Positions 7,681 to 15,829 of a DNA stretch of 44,916 bases are shown piece by piece. The stretch is from Syntrophomonas sp. UBA5314. Its GTDB lineage: Bacteria > Bacillota > Syntrophomonadia > Syntrophomonadales > Syntrophomonadaceae. Each line of letters starts with the position of its first letter. Positions within the stretch are counted from its first letter, which is position 1. Location: assembly GCA_002410325.1 (NCBI GenBank), contig DHRK01000038.1, forward strand, positions 1-44,916. The letters run 5' to 3'. The position numbers and the translations under genes are program-made. A model generated the notes under the pieces. It ran no database searches. It saw only the letters and a list, made by a program, of their open reading frames with translations, and was not told the origin of the DNA.

Positions 7681-8448
7681 ATGAGTGAATATGTAATTTC
7701 CATAAAAAACATCAGCAAGACCTACTGGGGGGCGGGAGAACCGGTTCATGCCCTGCGCTCGGTATCCCTTAATATACCCAAGGGAGAAATGCTGGCCATC
7801 ATGGGGCCTTCCGGCTCCGGTAAATCAACCATGATGAATCTGCTGGGCTGCCTGGATAAGCCTGACGAGGGAAGCTATATCTTTTCCGGGCAGGATATCA
7901 TGGCCCTGGACCGGGACCAGTTGGCCAAATTGCGCAACATCCTGATCGGCTTCGTTTTTCAGCAGTTCAATCTGCTGGGCAGGGCCACCGCCCTGGAAAA
8001 CGTATGCCTGCCCCTTATCTACGCCGGGGTAAAAGGCAGAGAAAGAGAGGCCCGGGGCATGGAAATGCTGCGCCTGGTAGGATTGCAGGGCCGTGAGCAC
8101 CACCTGCCCCGCCAGTTGTCAGGCGGCCAGCAGCAGCGGGTGGCCATCGCCCGCTCCCTGGTAAACCGCCCTCACCTGCTCCTGGCCGACGAGCCCACCG
8201 GAGCACTTGACACTAAAACCAGCGTAGAAATAATGGGACTCCTGCAGCAACTGCATCGCGAGCAGGGTTTGTCGATTGCCATCGTTACCCATGAACCCGA
8301 TATTGCTCAGCATTGCCAGCGCATCGTGCGCCTGAGCGACGGTCAGATCATCAATGATGAAATAGTGCCCGAGCACTTGAGGGCAGAGGCCGGTGTTGTG
8401 AGAACGGAAGCGGATAAAGAGGCGTTCCCGGTCCGCAAGGCCGTATAA
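7681..8448 (+). CDS. ABC transporter ATP-binding protein (MacB/YknY type)
   Basis: A 255-residue ATPase with all expected motifs: Walker A GPSGSGKST (about residue 41), Q-loop FVFQQFNLL, signature LSGGQQQR, Walker B LLLADEPTGALD and the switch His in VTHEP. It belongs to the LolD/MacB-N subfamily that pairs with FtsX-like permeases rather than moving substrate through a classical channel. The ATG follows GGAGAAGC by a short spacer. It lies 29 bp after the adaptor gene and 20 bp before the permease, so the three are one operon. The C-terminal ~25 residues extend past the conserved domain. Confidence 0.92.
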   Translation: MSEYVISIKNISKTYWGAGEPVHALRSVSLNIPKGEMLAIMGPSGSGKSTMMNLLGCLDKPDEGSYIFSGQDIMALDRDQLAKLRNILIGFVFQQFNLLGRATALENVCLPLIYAGVKGREREARGMEMLRLVGLQGREHHLPRQLSGGQQQRVAIARSLVNRPHLLLADEPTGALDTKTSVEIMGLLQQLHREQGLSIAIVTHEPDIAQHCQRIVRLSDGQIINDEIVPEHLRAEAGVVRTEADKEAFPVRKAV

Positions 8449-8468
8449 AAGCAGAAGGCGGGATAGCA

Positions 8469-9677
8469 ATGGATTTAGTATCGACTATACAAATGGCCTG
8501 GCGCAGCCTGCTGGTCAACAAAATGCGCTCTTTCCTGACCATGCTGGGGATAATCATCGGCGTAGGGGCGGTTATAGCCATGGTGGCCCTGAGCCAGGGC
8601 ACCTCATCGGGCATAACCGACCGGATATCCAGCATGGGAGCCAACCTTTTAACCATTTCCGCCGGCGGCAGCAGCGGTCCGATTCGCGGGGTCAGCACCG
8701 CCCAACTGACCAATAAAGACGTCGAGGCTATAAAAACCCTGCCCCTGGTCAAATACGTGGCCGGTGAAGCCAGTACCAACGGGGTCACCGTAGCCTTGGG
8801 CAGCGATACCTGGACCACCACCGTGGATGGCACCGCTCCCGAACTGCAGCTCATCAAGAACTGGCCCACCACCCAGGGGGATTTTTTCACGGCCAGCGAT
8901 GTTGCCAATATGAGCCGGGTAGCGGTTCTGGGTTCAACCGTGGTAGAGAATTTGTTTTTAAATGGCGGCAGCCCTCTGGGACAGACCATCAGGATTAACG
9001 GCATCGATTTTACCGTTATCGGGGTCTTGTCTACCAAAGGAAGCAGCGGCGGCTCGGATCAGGACGACATCATATACATACCGCTCAGCACCGCCCAGCA
9101 GCGCCTGCTGGGTTCCCAGACGGTGCGCACCATAAATGTCCAGGGGGTGAGTGCCGAAGCCCTCACCCCCCTTAAAGAATACCTGACTACCCTGCTGCGC
9201 CAGCGTCACCGCCTGGCCGATACGGCTGAAGATGATTTCCGGATAAGAGATATGGCCGAAGTCCTGTCAACAGTTGAGGATACCACTAAAATGATGAGCT
9301 TTCTGCTGGGGGGCATTGCCGCCGTCTCATTACTGGTAGGAGGTATAGGAATTATGAATATCATGCTGGTATCGGTTACCGAACGAACGCGGGAGATAGG
9401 CGTTCGCATGGCCATCGGGGCCAGCACCAGAGCAATTTTGACCCAGTTTTTAATCGAGGCTCTCCTGCTGTGCCTGATAGGCGGACTGTTGGGAGTCCTG
9501 CTGGGATGGGGCGCTTCACAATTGCTTAGCCTACTGGCCGGCATGACCATGAAAGTATCGCCGGTGATGGCTTTCATAGCCATGGGATTCTCTTTGCTGA
9601 TCGGCCTGTTTTTCGGATATTATCCGGCGCGTAAAGCAGCCAATGCCAATCCCATTGAGGCCTTGCGCTTTGAGTAG
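8469..9677 (+). CDS. ABC transporter permease (MacB/FtsX family)
   Basis: A 402-residue protein. The N-terminal helix (about 20-45, KMRSFLTMLGIIIGVGAVIAM) carries the family's AWRSLLVNKMRSFLTMLGIIIGVG-type start. A large extracytoplasmic MacB_PCD domain follows (about 50-270, with SSMGANLLTI), then three C-terminal helices with the MNIMLVSVTERTREIGVRMAIGA hallmark, ending ARKAANANPIEALRFE. This is the YknZ/MacB type, in which ATP hydrolysis drives motions of the outer domain and the adaptor rather than classical transport. It is co-transcribed with the ATPase. The stop is followed within 75 bp by the response regulator start. Confidence 0.92.
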   Translation: MDLVSTIQMAWRSLLVNKMRSFLTMLGIIIGVGAVIAMVALSQGTSSGITDRISSMGANLLTISAGGSSGPIRGVSTAQLTNKDVEAIKTLPLVKYVAGEASTNGVTVALGSDTWTTTVDGTAPELQLIKNWPTTQGDFFTASDVANMSRVAVLGSTVVENLFLNGGSPLGQTIRINGIDFTVIGVLSTKGSSGGSDQDDIIYIPLSTAQQRLLGSQTVRTINVQGVSAEALTPLKEYLTTLLRQRHRLADTAEDDFRIRDMAEVLSTVEDTTKMMSFLLGGIAAVSLLVGGIGIMNIMLVSVTERTREIGVRMAIGASTRAILTQFLIEALLLCLIGGLLGVLLGWGASQLLSLLAGMTMKVSPVMAFIAMGFSLLIGLFFGYYPARKAANANPIEALRFE

Positions 9678-9750
9678 GGCAACCGGCGGCAGCCCGGCAT
9701 TAGCTGCTTCATCATACCTAACTCAGAATAAGTACAACGGGGTGGTTAGT

Positions 9751-10428
9751 TTGCGGTCTATTTATGTAATCGATCCAGAAGAAAACATACGCTTTATTAT
9801 CGCTGAATACCTGGCCCGGGAAGGGTTTTCGGTAGAGACTTTCGCGTCAGTGGAAAGTGTCATGGAGCGTATTCAACGTACCGGATATCCTGATATGTTT
9901 ATTCTTGACCTGTTTCTGCCTAATAAAGACGGTCTTGACTTCTGCCGCGATATCAGAAGCCGCAGCGGCATCCCTATCATCTTCATATCCGCCCGGGGGG
10001 AAGAAGCGGATCGGGTGCTCGGTTTGGAACTGGGGGGCGATGACTACCTGACCAAACCCTTCAGCCCCCGGGAGCTGGTGGCCAGGGTTCGTTCCATTTT
10101 CCGGCGTTCCGCTTTGCCTATTATGCCGGCTCAGCTTATGGAAATCGGTAATTTACGTATCAACTTAAACGATCGCCACACCACGGTTGACGACGGAGAA
10201 GTGATGCTCACCCCCAAGGAATACGAGCTCTTGCTCCTGCTGATGGGGCAGCCCTACCGCACCTTTACCAGGCAGGAGCTGCTGGACCGGGTCTGGGGCT
10301 GTGATTATGTAGGAAGCGAAAGGGCGGTAGATGATCTGATCAAACGGCTGCGCAAGAAACTGCGTGAATCGGGGGCCAATAAAAATATTAAGACTATCTG
10401 GGGCTACGGCTACCGGTTTAACGGGTAG
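9751..10428 (+). CDS. OmpR-family response regulator without an adjacent kinase
   Basis: A 225-residue protein from the TTG at 9751, chosen because GGGGTGG sits five bases upstream; a GTG at 9742 is also in frame. The receiver domain (1-120) has acidic residues D8 and E10, phospho-acceptor D53 in FILDLFLPNKDG and the conserved Lys in LTKPFSPREL. The winged-helix domain (about 130-225) has LTPKEYELLLLLM, RVWG, RAVDDLIKRLRKKL and the IWGYGYRFNG tail. It sits behind the exporter genes, in the same direction and with no promoter visible in the 74-bp gap. It is one of two candidate readers of the TTCAG boxes; its kinase may be the one at 11966. Confidence 0.88.
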   Translation: MRSIYVIDPEENIRFIIAEYLAREGFSVETFASVESVMERIQRTGYPDMFILDLFLPNKDGLDFCRDIRSRSGIPIIFISARGEEADRVLGLELGGDDYLTKPFSPRELVARVRSIFRRSALPIMPAQLMEIGNLRINLNDRHTTVDDGEVMLTPKEYELLLLLMGQPYRTFTRQELLDRVWGCDYVGSERAVDDLIKRLRKKLRESGANKNIKTIWGYGYRFNG

Positions 10429-10466
10429 TCATTCCGACAACTAAATTATTTAAGGAGGACGTATTG

Positions 10467-11024
10467 ATGAGAAGAGGAAAATTAGCCGGCCTGTTTTTAT
10501 GCACAGCTCTGGTGATGACCGGAGCAGGATGTTCAAAAACCGCCGAAATAGCACAAACCCAGCAGCCCGCCGCTCAGACCACTGCCGCCCAGCCGGCTGC
10601 CGGGCAAAATACTGCCGCAACCAGTGATGCTAAAAGCACCGCCGGTGTTTTCGGCCAGGTTACCAGCATTGACGGCAGCACGGTGGTGGTAGCCCTGGCC
10701 CAAACGCCCCAGGGCGGCGGGCAGCCTCCGGCACGGCCGGCAGACAATGGCCAGCAAGACGGCGGTCAGGCTCCGGCCAATCCACCCTCCCCGGAAGGCG
10801 CTCCCCCGGCTGACGGCCCCAAACAACCATCTGTACAGTTGACCGGAGAAAGCCAGACGATCACCATCCCTTCCACTGCCAAGATAGTTAGCGGCGGCCG
10901 GGATGGTTCAACCCAGCTATCGATCAATGATATCAAGGTGGGCGATATGATAGAAATTAAATACAGCTCCACCGATTCAACCCTCATTGAGCAGGTCAAC
11001 ATCATGAAGACTTCCACCCCCTAG
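10467..11024 (+). CDS. Pro/Ala-rich lipoprotein
   Basis: A 185-residue protein with a lipoprotein signal: RRGK, hydrophobic stretch LAGLFLCTALVMT, lipobox GAGC with the lipidated Cys at about position 22. A low-complexity Gln/Ala/Thr stretch follows. A small beta domain (VFGQVTSIDGSTVVVAL ... SINDIKVGDMIEIKY) resembles the short OB-like modules of DUF5666-type proteins, interrupted by a Pro/Gly-rich insert (about 90-130). The start is the ATG at 10467 behind AAGGAGG. It is the last gene of the exporter/regulator operon and is followed by a terminator. An envelope role, as sensor or accessory of the exporter, is inference from position. Confidence 0.75.
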   Translation: MRRGKLAGLFLCTALVMTGAGCSKTAEIAQTQQPAAQTTAAQPAAGQNTAATSDAKSTAGVFGQVTSIDGSTVVVALAQTPQGGGQPPARPADNGQQDGGQAPANPPSPEGAPPADGPKQPSVQLTGESQTITIPSTAKIVSGGRDGSTQLSINDIKVGDMIEIKYSSTDSTLIEQVNIMKTSTP

Positions 11025-11039
11025 CTTGCATGTTACCGG

Positions 11040-11078
11040 CCTGCACCCGCGCTTAAAAACGCGGCGGCAGGTCTTTTT
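11040..11078 (+). terminator. intrinsic terminator of the exporter operon
   Basis: CCTGC (11040-11044) pairs with GCAGG (11067-11071), with an inner CGCG/CGCG stem and a CTTAAAAA loop, followed by a TCTTTTT tail. Confidence 0.8.
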
Positions 11079-11132
11079 GCCCAGAAAAATCCATATAATA
11101 CCCCCCCCCAATGCCATATATTTTACGCAATT

Positions 11133-11175
11133 TTCAGTTTTTCTTCAGTGCAGTTTCAGCTTAATGGACGATAAT
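11133..11175 (+). promoter_or_regulatory. promoter with three 11-bp-spaced TTCAG boxes (P2, regulator/kinase operon)
   Basis: TTCAG starts at 11133, 11144 and 11155. The -10-like GATAAT is at 11170-11175, again 15 bp after the start of the last box, exactly as in P1. About 110 bp of untranslated leader follow before the response regulator gene. The promoter would make the two-component operon self-regulating. Confidence 0.75.
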
Positions 11176-11285
11176 ATAAATAATAAAGTCGCCGGCTTAT
11201 TCTAAAACCACCGGTGCGAGCCGATTATCTTTTAACCGGCGCATCCGGGCAACGACTTTAAATCTACCGGCAGGCGGTGAAAATG

Positions 11286-11969
11286 ATGCAGCAGCCTAAA
11301 GGAATAAAAATCTTACTGGTTGACGATGAGCCCAATATACTTAATTTTTTAGAACTGGGTTTGCAGAATGAGGGATACGAAACCCAGACCGCCCAGGATG
11401 GGATCAGTGCTATCACCATGCTCAAGCAGTTTCAGCCCCATGTAGTGGTTTTGGATGTAATGATGCCAGGAATGGACGGCTTCGAAGTATGCCGCATGCT
11501 GAAAAAAACTGAAAACGTCGCGGTTATCATGCTAACCGCCCGCGATGAGGTGGATGACCGGGTAAAGGGCTTGAATCTCGGCGCTGACGATTACATGGTC
11601 AAGCCCTTCAGCTTTGAGGAACTGCTGGCGCGCATCAACGCCCGCTTGCGCAATCAGTATCCCAGCCTGTTCAGCGAAGTAGTGTTCGGTCCCTTTCAAA
11701 TTGACGACCGCCGCAAGGAGATCAGGTATGAAGACCGGGTTTTGGAATTGTCGCCCACTGAATATGAACTGTTAAAATTCATGGTTTTAAACCACGGCCT
11801 GGTTTTGAGTAAAACCCTGATTCTGGACCGGGTTTGGGGATATGACTTCGGAGGGGAAAAGAATATCGTTGAAGTGTATATACGCTCCTTGAGGGATAAA
11901 TTGAACGACAAAGACCATCAATTGATCCGGACTTTGCGCGGTTCAGGCTACCGGGTGGATCTGCCATGA
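11286..11969 (+). CDS. OmpR-family response regulator
   Basis: A 227-residue protein counted from the ATG at 11286, placed best behind AGGCGGTGA; a GTG at 11277 and an ATG at 11283 are alternatives. The receiver domain has the DDE acidic pocket in ILLVDDEPNIL, D57 as phospho-acceptor in VVLDVMMPGMDGFEV and the Lys in MVKPFSFEELLARI. The winged-helix DNA-binding domain carries LELSPTEYELLKFM, DRVWGYDF, VEVYIRSLRDKL and the LRGSGYRVDLP tail. It overlaps the kinase gene by four bases. Its own promoter bears the 11-bp TTCAG array, so it is the first candidate for the factor that reads all three arrays. Confidence 0.9.
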   Translation: MQQPKGIKILLVDDEPNILNFLELGLQNEGYETQTAQDGISAITMLKQFQPHVVVLDVMMPGMDGFEVCRMLKKTENVAVIMLTARDEVDDRVKGLNLGADDYMVKPFSFEELLARINARLRNQYPSLFSEVVFGPFQIDDRRKEIRYEDRVLELSPTEYELLKFMVLNHGLVLSKTLILDRVWGYDFGGEKNIVEVYIRSLRDKLNDKDHQLIRTLRGSGYRVDLP

Positions 11970-13429
11970 GACTTAAAGCCGGTGAAAAATGGCGTTCTTT
12001 TTTCTGGGGAGGCTCCCTGCGCGCCCAGCTCCTGTCCCGCACCCTGCTGCTTTTGGCAGTCCTGCTGGTTTTGATCGGGCTGTCGCAGTACTGGTTCATG
12101 CGCGAAGTCGTATATAAAAACGAGGCCAGCGTACTGGAAAGCAAGGCCATGTCTATCATCCGGGCAGCCGGAGAGCGCTTCGATCCGAGGGCTGAAAACG
12201 GCAAAGACGGCCCGCCCCAGGTTTTCATCCCCGAGGCCAGCGTGGCCATGATCGATGAACAGGGCAATTTCAAGGTTTTGGCCAATGAACCTAACCAACC
12301 GGGGCCGCCGCAACTGGAGGCCGGCGAATACCAGGCGGTCCTGAACTCCGATTTTCGACCGAATGGGGTGAATTACCGGGTTGTCGATTCGGGGGGTAGA
12401 GAACTGCTGGTGGTATTAAGGCGAATACCTCCCGGGCCCGGTCCTGAAACAGGAGGGGTTATTCAAATAAGCGCCTCTACCGCTCACTTGCAGGAGCTGT
12501 TGATGCATCAGTTGCTGACCTTTCTGCTGCTTGCCCTGGCCGCCATGCTGGTCGGCCTGCTGGCTTACTTACCGGTAATCAAGAGAACCCTGCTGCCGCT
12601 TTCCAATATGGTCAAAACCGCCGGGCAGATTGACTCCGGCAACCTGGACCGGCGTTTTCCGGTCGGGCAGGGACAAGAAGAGATAGACCATCTGGCCGAA
12701 TCCTGCAATGGAATGCTGGAACGCCTGGAAGCTTCCTTTGCCGCTGAACTGGAGACCAAAGAACAGATGCGGCGCTTTATTGCCGACGCTTCGCACGAAC
12801 TGCGCACCCCGTTGACCTCTATCCACGGATTTTTGGAAGTGCTCCTGCGCGGTGCGGCTCAGCAGCCCGATCAATTGGAGAAGGCCTTAAAAAACATGCA
12901 CGGTGAATCACAGCGGCTCAATAAACTGGTCCACGATCTGCTCCTGCTGAGTAAGCTGGACCGGACTCCGCGCCTGGAGCTGAAGGTCAGTTCACTGGGT
13001 GGAGTCATACGGGATATGGAACCGCAATTGCGCATCCTGGCGGGCTCCCGGGAGTTGATCCTGGACCTGGACCCGGACCTGCCATCCCGCTTTGACACCG
13101 ATCAGATCAAGCAGGTGGTATTAAACCTTTTTCAAAACGCCGTGCAGCATACCGATCCAGCCACCGGCCGGATCCGATTATCCACCGCCCCGGCTGAAGA
13201 CGGCGTAGAGCTGGCCATTGAGGACAACGGGCCGGGTATTGCCGTAGAACACCTGCCCCACGTATTTGACCGCTTCTACCGCAGCGATTCAGCCAGAACC
13301 CGCAAATACGGCGGCGCCGGTCTGGGGCTGGCTATCAGCAAAAGCATTATCGACGCTCACGGCGGGAACATCCGGGTCTACAGCCAGGCCGGCCGGGGCT
13401 GTACTTTTAAAGTCTGGCTTCCTGGTTAA
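11966..13429 (+). CDS. membrane sensor histidine kinase
   Basis: A 487-residue kinase. A first helix at about 20-45 (LLSRTLLLLAVLLVLIGLS) and a second at about 178-200 (LLTFLLLALAAMLVGLLAYLPV) bracket a ~130-residue extracytoplasmic sensor domain. HAMP covers about 203-256. HisKA has the phospho-His at 277 in DASHELRTPLTS, and HATPase_c has the N box NLFQNAVQHTD, G1 DNGPGI, F box FDRFYRSD and G2 GGAGLGLAI. This is the EnvZ/PhoR class. The ATGA overlap with the regulator gene marks it as the partner kinase. The signal is unknown; the outer domain has a Pro/Gly-rich stretch (RIPPGPGPETGG). Confidence 0.92.
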   Translation: MRLKAGEKWRSFFWGGSLRAQLLSRTLLLLAVLLVLIGLSQYWFMREVVYKNEASVLESKAMSIIRAAGERFDPRAENGKDGPPQVFIPEASVAMIDEQGNFKVLANEPNQPGPPQLEAGEYQAVLNSDFRPNGVNYRVVDSGGRELLVVLRRIPPGPGPETGGVIQISASTAHLQELLMHQLLTFLLLALAAMLVGLLAYLPVIKRTLLPLSNMVKTAGQIDSGNLDRRFPVGQGQEEIDHLAESCNGMLERLEASFAAELETKEQMRRFIADASHELRTPLTSIHGFLEVLLRGAAQQPDQLEKALKNMHGESQRLNKLVHDLLLLSKLDRTPRLELKVSSLGGVIRDMEPQLRILAGSRELILDLDPDLPSRFDTDQIKQVVLNLFQNAVQHTDPATGRIRLSTAPAEDGVELAIEDNGPGIAVEHLPHVFDRFYRSDSARTRKYGGAGLGLAISKSIIDAHGGNIRVYSQAGRGCTFKVWLPG

Positions 13430-13456
13430 ATCTGGAGTTAAAAGAGATAATCCCCA

Positions 13457-13497
13457 GGGCATTTATCCTTTAAAATGGATTAAAATGCCCTTTTTTT
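13457..13497 (+). terminator. intrinsic terminator after the kinase gene
   Basis: GGGCATTTTATCC-type arm at 13457-13468 pairs with GGATTAAAATGCCC (13477-13490), followed by seven T. It separates the two-component operon from the glycosylation operon, so the latter needs its own promoter. Confidence 0.9.
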
Positions 13498-13509
13498 GAC
13501 ATTCCGGCG

Positions 13510-13585
13510 TTCAGCAAACATTCAGCCCGCCTTCAATTAACCTTCAGTCAGCAATCAGTCTCCATTCAGTTGCCCTGTCTATTAT
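13510..13585 (+). promoter_or_regulatory. promoter with six 11-bp-spaced TTCAG boxes (P3, glycosylation operon)
   Basis: Boxes start at 13510, 13521, 13532 (TTCAA), 13543, 13554 (ATCAG) and 13565: six in unbroken 11-bp register. The -10-like TATTAT is at 13580-13585, 15 bp after the start of the last box, the same distance as in P1 and P2. Four boxes are perfect and two differ by one base. Confidence 0.8.
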
Positions 13586-13709
13586 ATATATATTCAGTGA
13601 ATCCCGGGTGAAATGGACACCCCGGGTTATTGGGAAGGCTCGCGGCGGAAGGTGGCGGGCCAGACCGGTTGTAAAAAGTCAGCGGCAGGGTTTGAAGGAG
13701 ACTTAAAGC

Positions 13710-15809
13710 ATGAAACCCCTTGGAATCAAGCGCATAGATCCGTTTCTGGCGGCTGTCGTTCTGCTGGCCGCTTTCTTGAACATATTCAATATTTGGAACA
13801 ACACCAACGCCAATGTCTATTACACAACCGCGGTAACCAGCATGCTGCAGAATTTCCAGGCCTTCTTTTTCGCCTCCCTGGATCCGGCTGGATTCATTAC
13901 CATTGACAAACCGCCGGTGGCTTTCTGGGTGCAATGCCTGTTCGCATACGTCCTGGGGGTCCACGGCTGGAGCGTAATCCTCCCCCAGGCCCTGGCCGGG
14001 ATCGGCTCGGTTTTATTGCTATACTTTCTCACCAAACCCGGTTTTGGCAAGAACGCGGCCCGGCTGGCCAGCCTGGTAATGGCTTTGACGCCTATAGCCG
14101 TGGCCGTCAGCCGAACCAACAATATTGACAGCCTGCTGGTATTTACCTTGCTCCTGGCCACCTGGTTTTTATTCCGGGGAGTTAGAGAATCGAGGCCGGG
14201 CTTGATCATGGGGGCTTTTGCCTTAATAGGATTGGGATTCAATGAAAAAATGCTGCAGGCCTACCTGGTGGTTCCGGCCTTTTATCTATTCTACCTGCTG
14301 GCTTTCAAGAGCCCCTGGAAAAAGAAACTTCTGGTGCTGCTGGCCTCCACCCTTATTCTCCTGGGGGTTTCTCTATCCTGGGCCCTGGCGGTCGATTCCA
14401 TCCCTGAGCAAAACCGCCCCTATATAGGGGGAAGCGAGAGCAATTCGGTTCTGGACCTGGCCCTGGGCTATAACGGAGTATCCCGTTTGAACGGGATGGG
14501 CGGCCCGGGCGGCGGCGGAGTTCCCGGTGGTAGAGACCCGGGCGGCGCCCCCGGTGGGCAGCCTCCCCGGAATGCCGGACAGCAGCTCTATGAGAATGTT
14601 AAGGCTTACGCTCTAAACGGATATCAAGCGGGATCATCGGTTGCCCTTGAACCCCCGGGGGCCCCTTTAGAATACCCGGATGCCAGCGGCAATCCCGGAC
14701 GCATGCCCGATCCGGGCGGCGACAACCGCCCCGGTGGCCCGGGCAGCGGGCCAGGGCCGGGCGACGGCAACGGCGGCGGCCGAAGCGGTGCCTTCGGTAC
14801 CGGTCAAATGGGTCCTTTACGCCTCTTTCAAAGTGAACTGTCCGGCCAGGCCAGCTGGTTGCTGCCTCTGGCAGGCTTTGCCGCACTGGCCTTGCTGATC
14901 GGCATCCGCCCCAGAAAACCCTTAAACGATAAGGAAAAGCAGGCCCTGTTCTGGCTGGCCTGGCTGCTGCCCGGAGCCGTATTTTTCAGCATCGCCGGCT
15001 TCTACCACCACTACTATCTCATTATGCTGGCCCCGCCCATCGCCGTGCTGGCAGGAGCGGGCTGGCTTGAACTGGCCGGTAGGTACCGGGCCCGGGAGGG
15101 ATGGAAAAGCTGGCTGCTGCCTCTGGCCCTGCTGACCACGGCCGCCTTCGAGTTCTACATTCTCCTGCCCTATCGCACGCAAATCGGCAGCGCCTGGTTG
15201 ATAGGCATTGCTGTCGCGAGCGGCCTGGCGATCCTGCTGCTGCTTCTGGGCCGAAAAAGGGAAAGGCTGGGCTCTATTGCCATTACGGCCGGGATGCTGG
15301 TTCTGTTAATCGGCCCCGCCTACTGGGCCGCCACTCCCTTGCTGTACGGCGATAATGGCGCTTTGCCCCAGGCCGGTCCGGGGCAAAAGGGAGGCCCGGG
15401 GGGAGGGCTGCAGGGCCGCGGCGGCGGCACCGGGGGAATAAACCAGAAATTGATCAGCTACATTGAACAAAACAGCAGCGGCGAAAAATGCTTTTTCATG
15501 ACCAGCGACACCTCGGTGGCCGAGTCGTATATCATCGCCACTAAAAAGGCGGTAGTCGCTATAGGCGGCTTTAACGGCGGCGACTCCGCCTTAAGCCTGG
15601 AACGGCTGCAGAGAATGATAAAAAACCGAGAAGTGAAGTTCTTTCTTATCGGCTCCGGTCAGGACCGCGGCCAGGGTTCCAACAGCGAAGCCCTGAACTG
15701 GATCCGCGCCAACTGTAAAGAAGTAGAGCGGGATCTGTGGCAGTCGACCGACTCCGGCGACGGCTCCCGAAGCGGGGAAAATATGACCCTGTATCAGCTC
15801 CCCGATTAA
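13710..15809 (+). CDS. GT39-family membrane glycosyltransferase (YkcB/ArnT-like)
   Basis: A 699-residue polytopic protein. The N-terminal PMT_2-type region (about 1-240) has the early acidic loop TAVTSMLQNFQAFFFASLDP followed by FITIDKPPVAFW, and NNIDSLLVFTLLLATW. Some ten membrane helices follow. Two extracytoplasmic Gly/Pro-rich inserts (about 258-290 and 325-360) and another near 555-575 are notable. The soluble C-terminal domain (about 580-699) resembles that of Bacillus YkcB. Such enzymes use a polyprenyl-phosphate sugar to decorate envelope polymers or proteins outside the membrane. The ATG follows AAGGAGA. It is the first gene of a five-gene operon under P3; the next gene, a GT2, would make its lipid-linked donor. 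Confidence 0.85.
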   Translation: MKPLGIKRIDPFLAAVVLLAAFLNIFNIWNNTNANVYYTTAVTSMLQNFQAFFFASLDPAGFITIDKPPVAFWVQCLFAYVLGVHGWSVILPQALAGIGSVLLLYFLTKPGFGKNAARLASLVMALTPIAVAVSRTNNIDSLLVFTLLLATWFLFRGVRESRPGLIMGAFALIGLGFNEKMLQAYLVVPAFYLFYLLAFKSPWKKKLLVLLASTLILLGVSLSWALAVDSIPEQNRPYIGGSESNSVLDLALGYNGVSRLNGMGGPGGGGVPGGRDPGGAPGGQPPRNAGQQLYENVKAYALNGYQAGSSVALEPPGAPLEYPDASGNPGRMPDPGGDNRPGGPGSGPGPGDGNGGGRSGAFGTGQMGPLRLFQSELSGQASWLLPLAGFAALALLIGIRPRKPLNDKEKQALFWLAWLLPGAVFFSIAGFYHHYYLIMLAPPIAVLAGAGWLELAGRYRAREGWKSWLLPLALLTTAAFEFYILLPYRTQIGSAWLIGIAVASGLAILLLLLGRKRERLGSIAITAGMLVLLIGPAYWAATPLLYGDNGALPQAGPGQKGGPGGGLQGRGGGTGGINQKLISYIEQNSSGEKCFFMTSDTSVAESYIIATKKAVVAIGGFNGGDSALSLERLQRMIKNREVKFFLIGSGQDRGQGSNSEALNWIRANCKEVERDLWQSTDSGDGSRSGENMTLYQLPD

Positions 15810-15829
15810 ATCCAGGAGGACTCATTATC

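Noticed and set aside
11101..11109. Run of nine C before promoter P2
   Set aside because: Homopolymer in a non-coding stretch; no sign that it is part of a promoter or a phase-variable gene.
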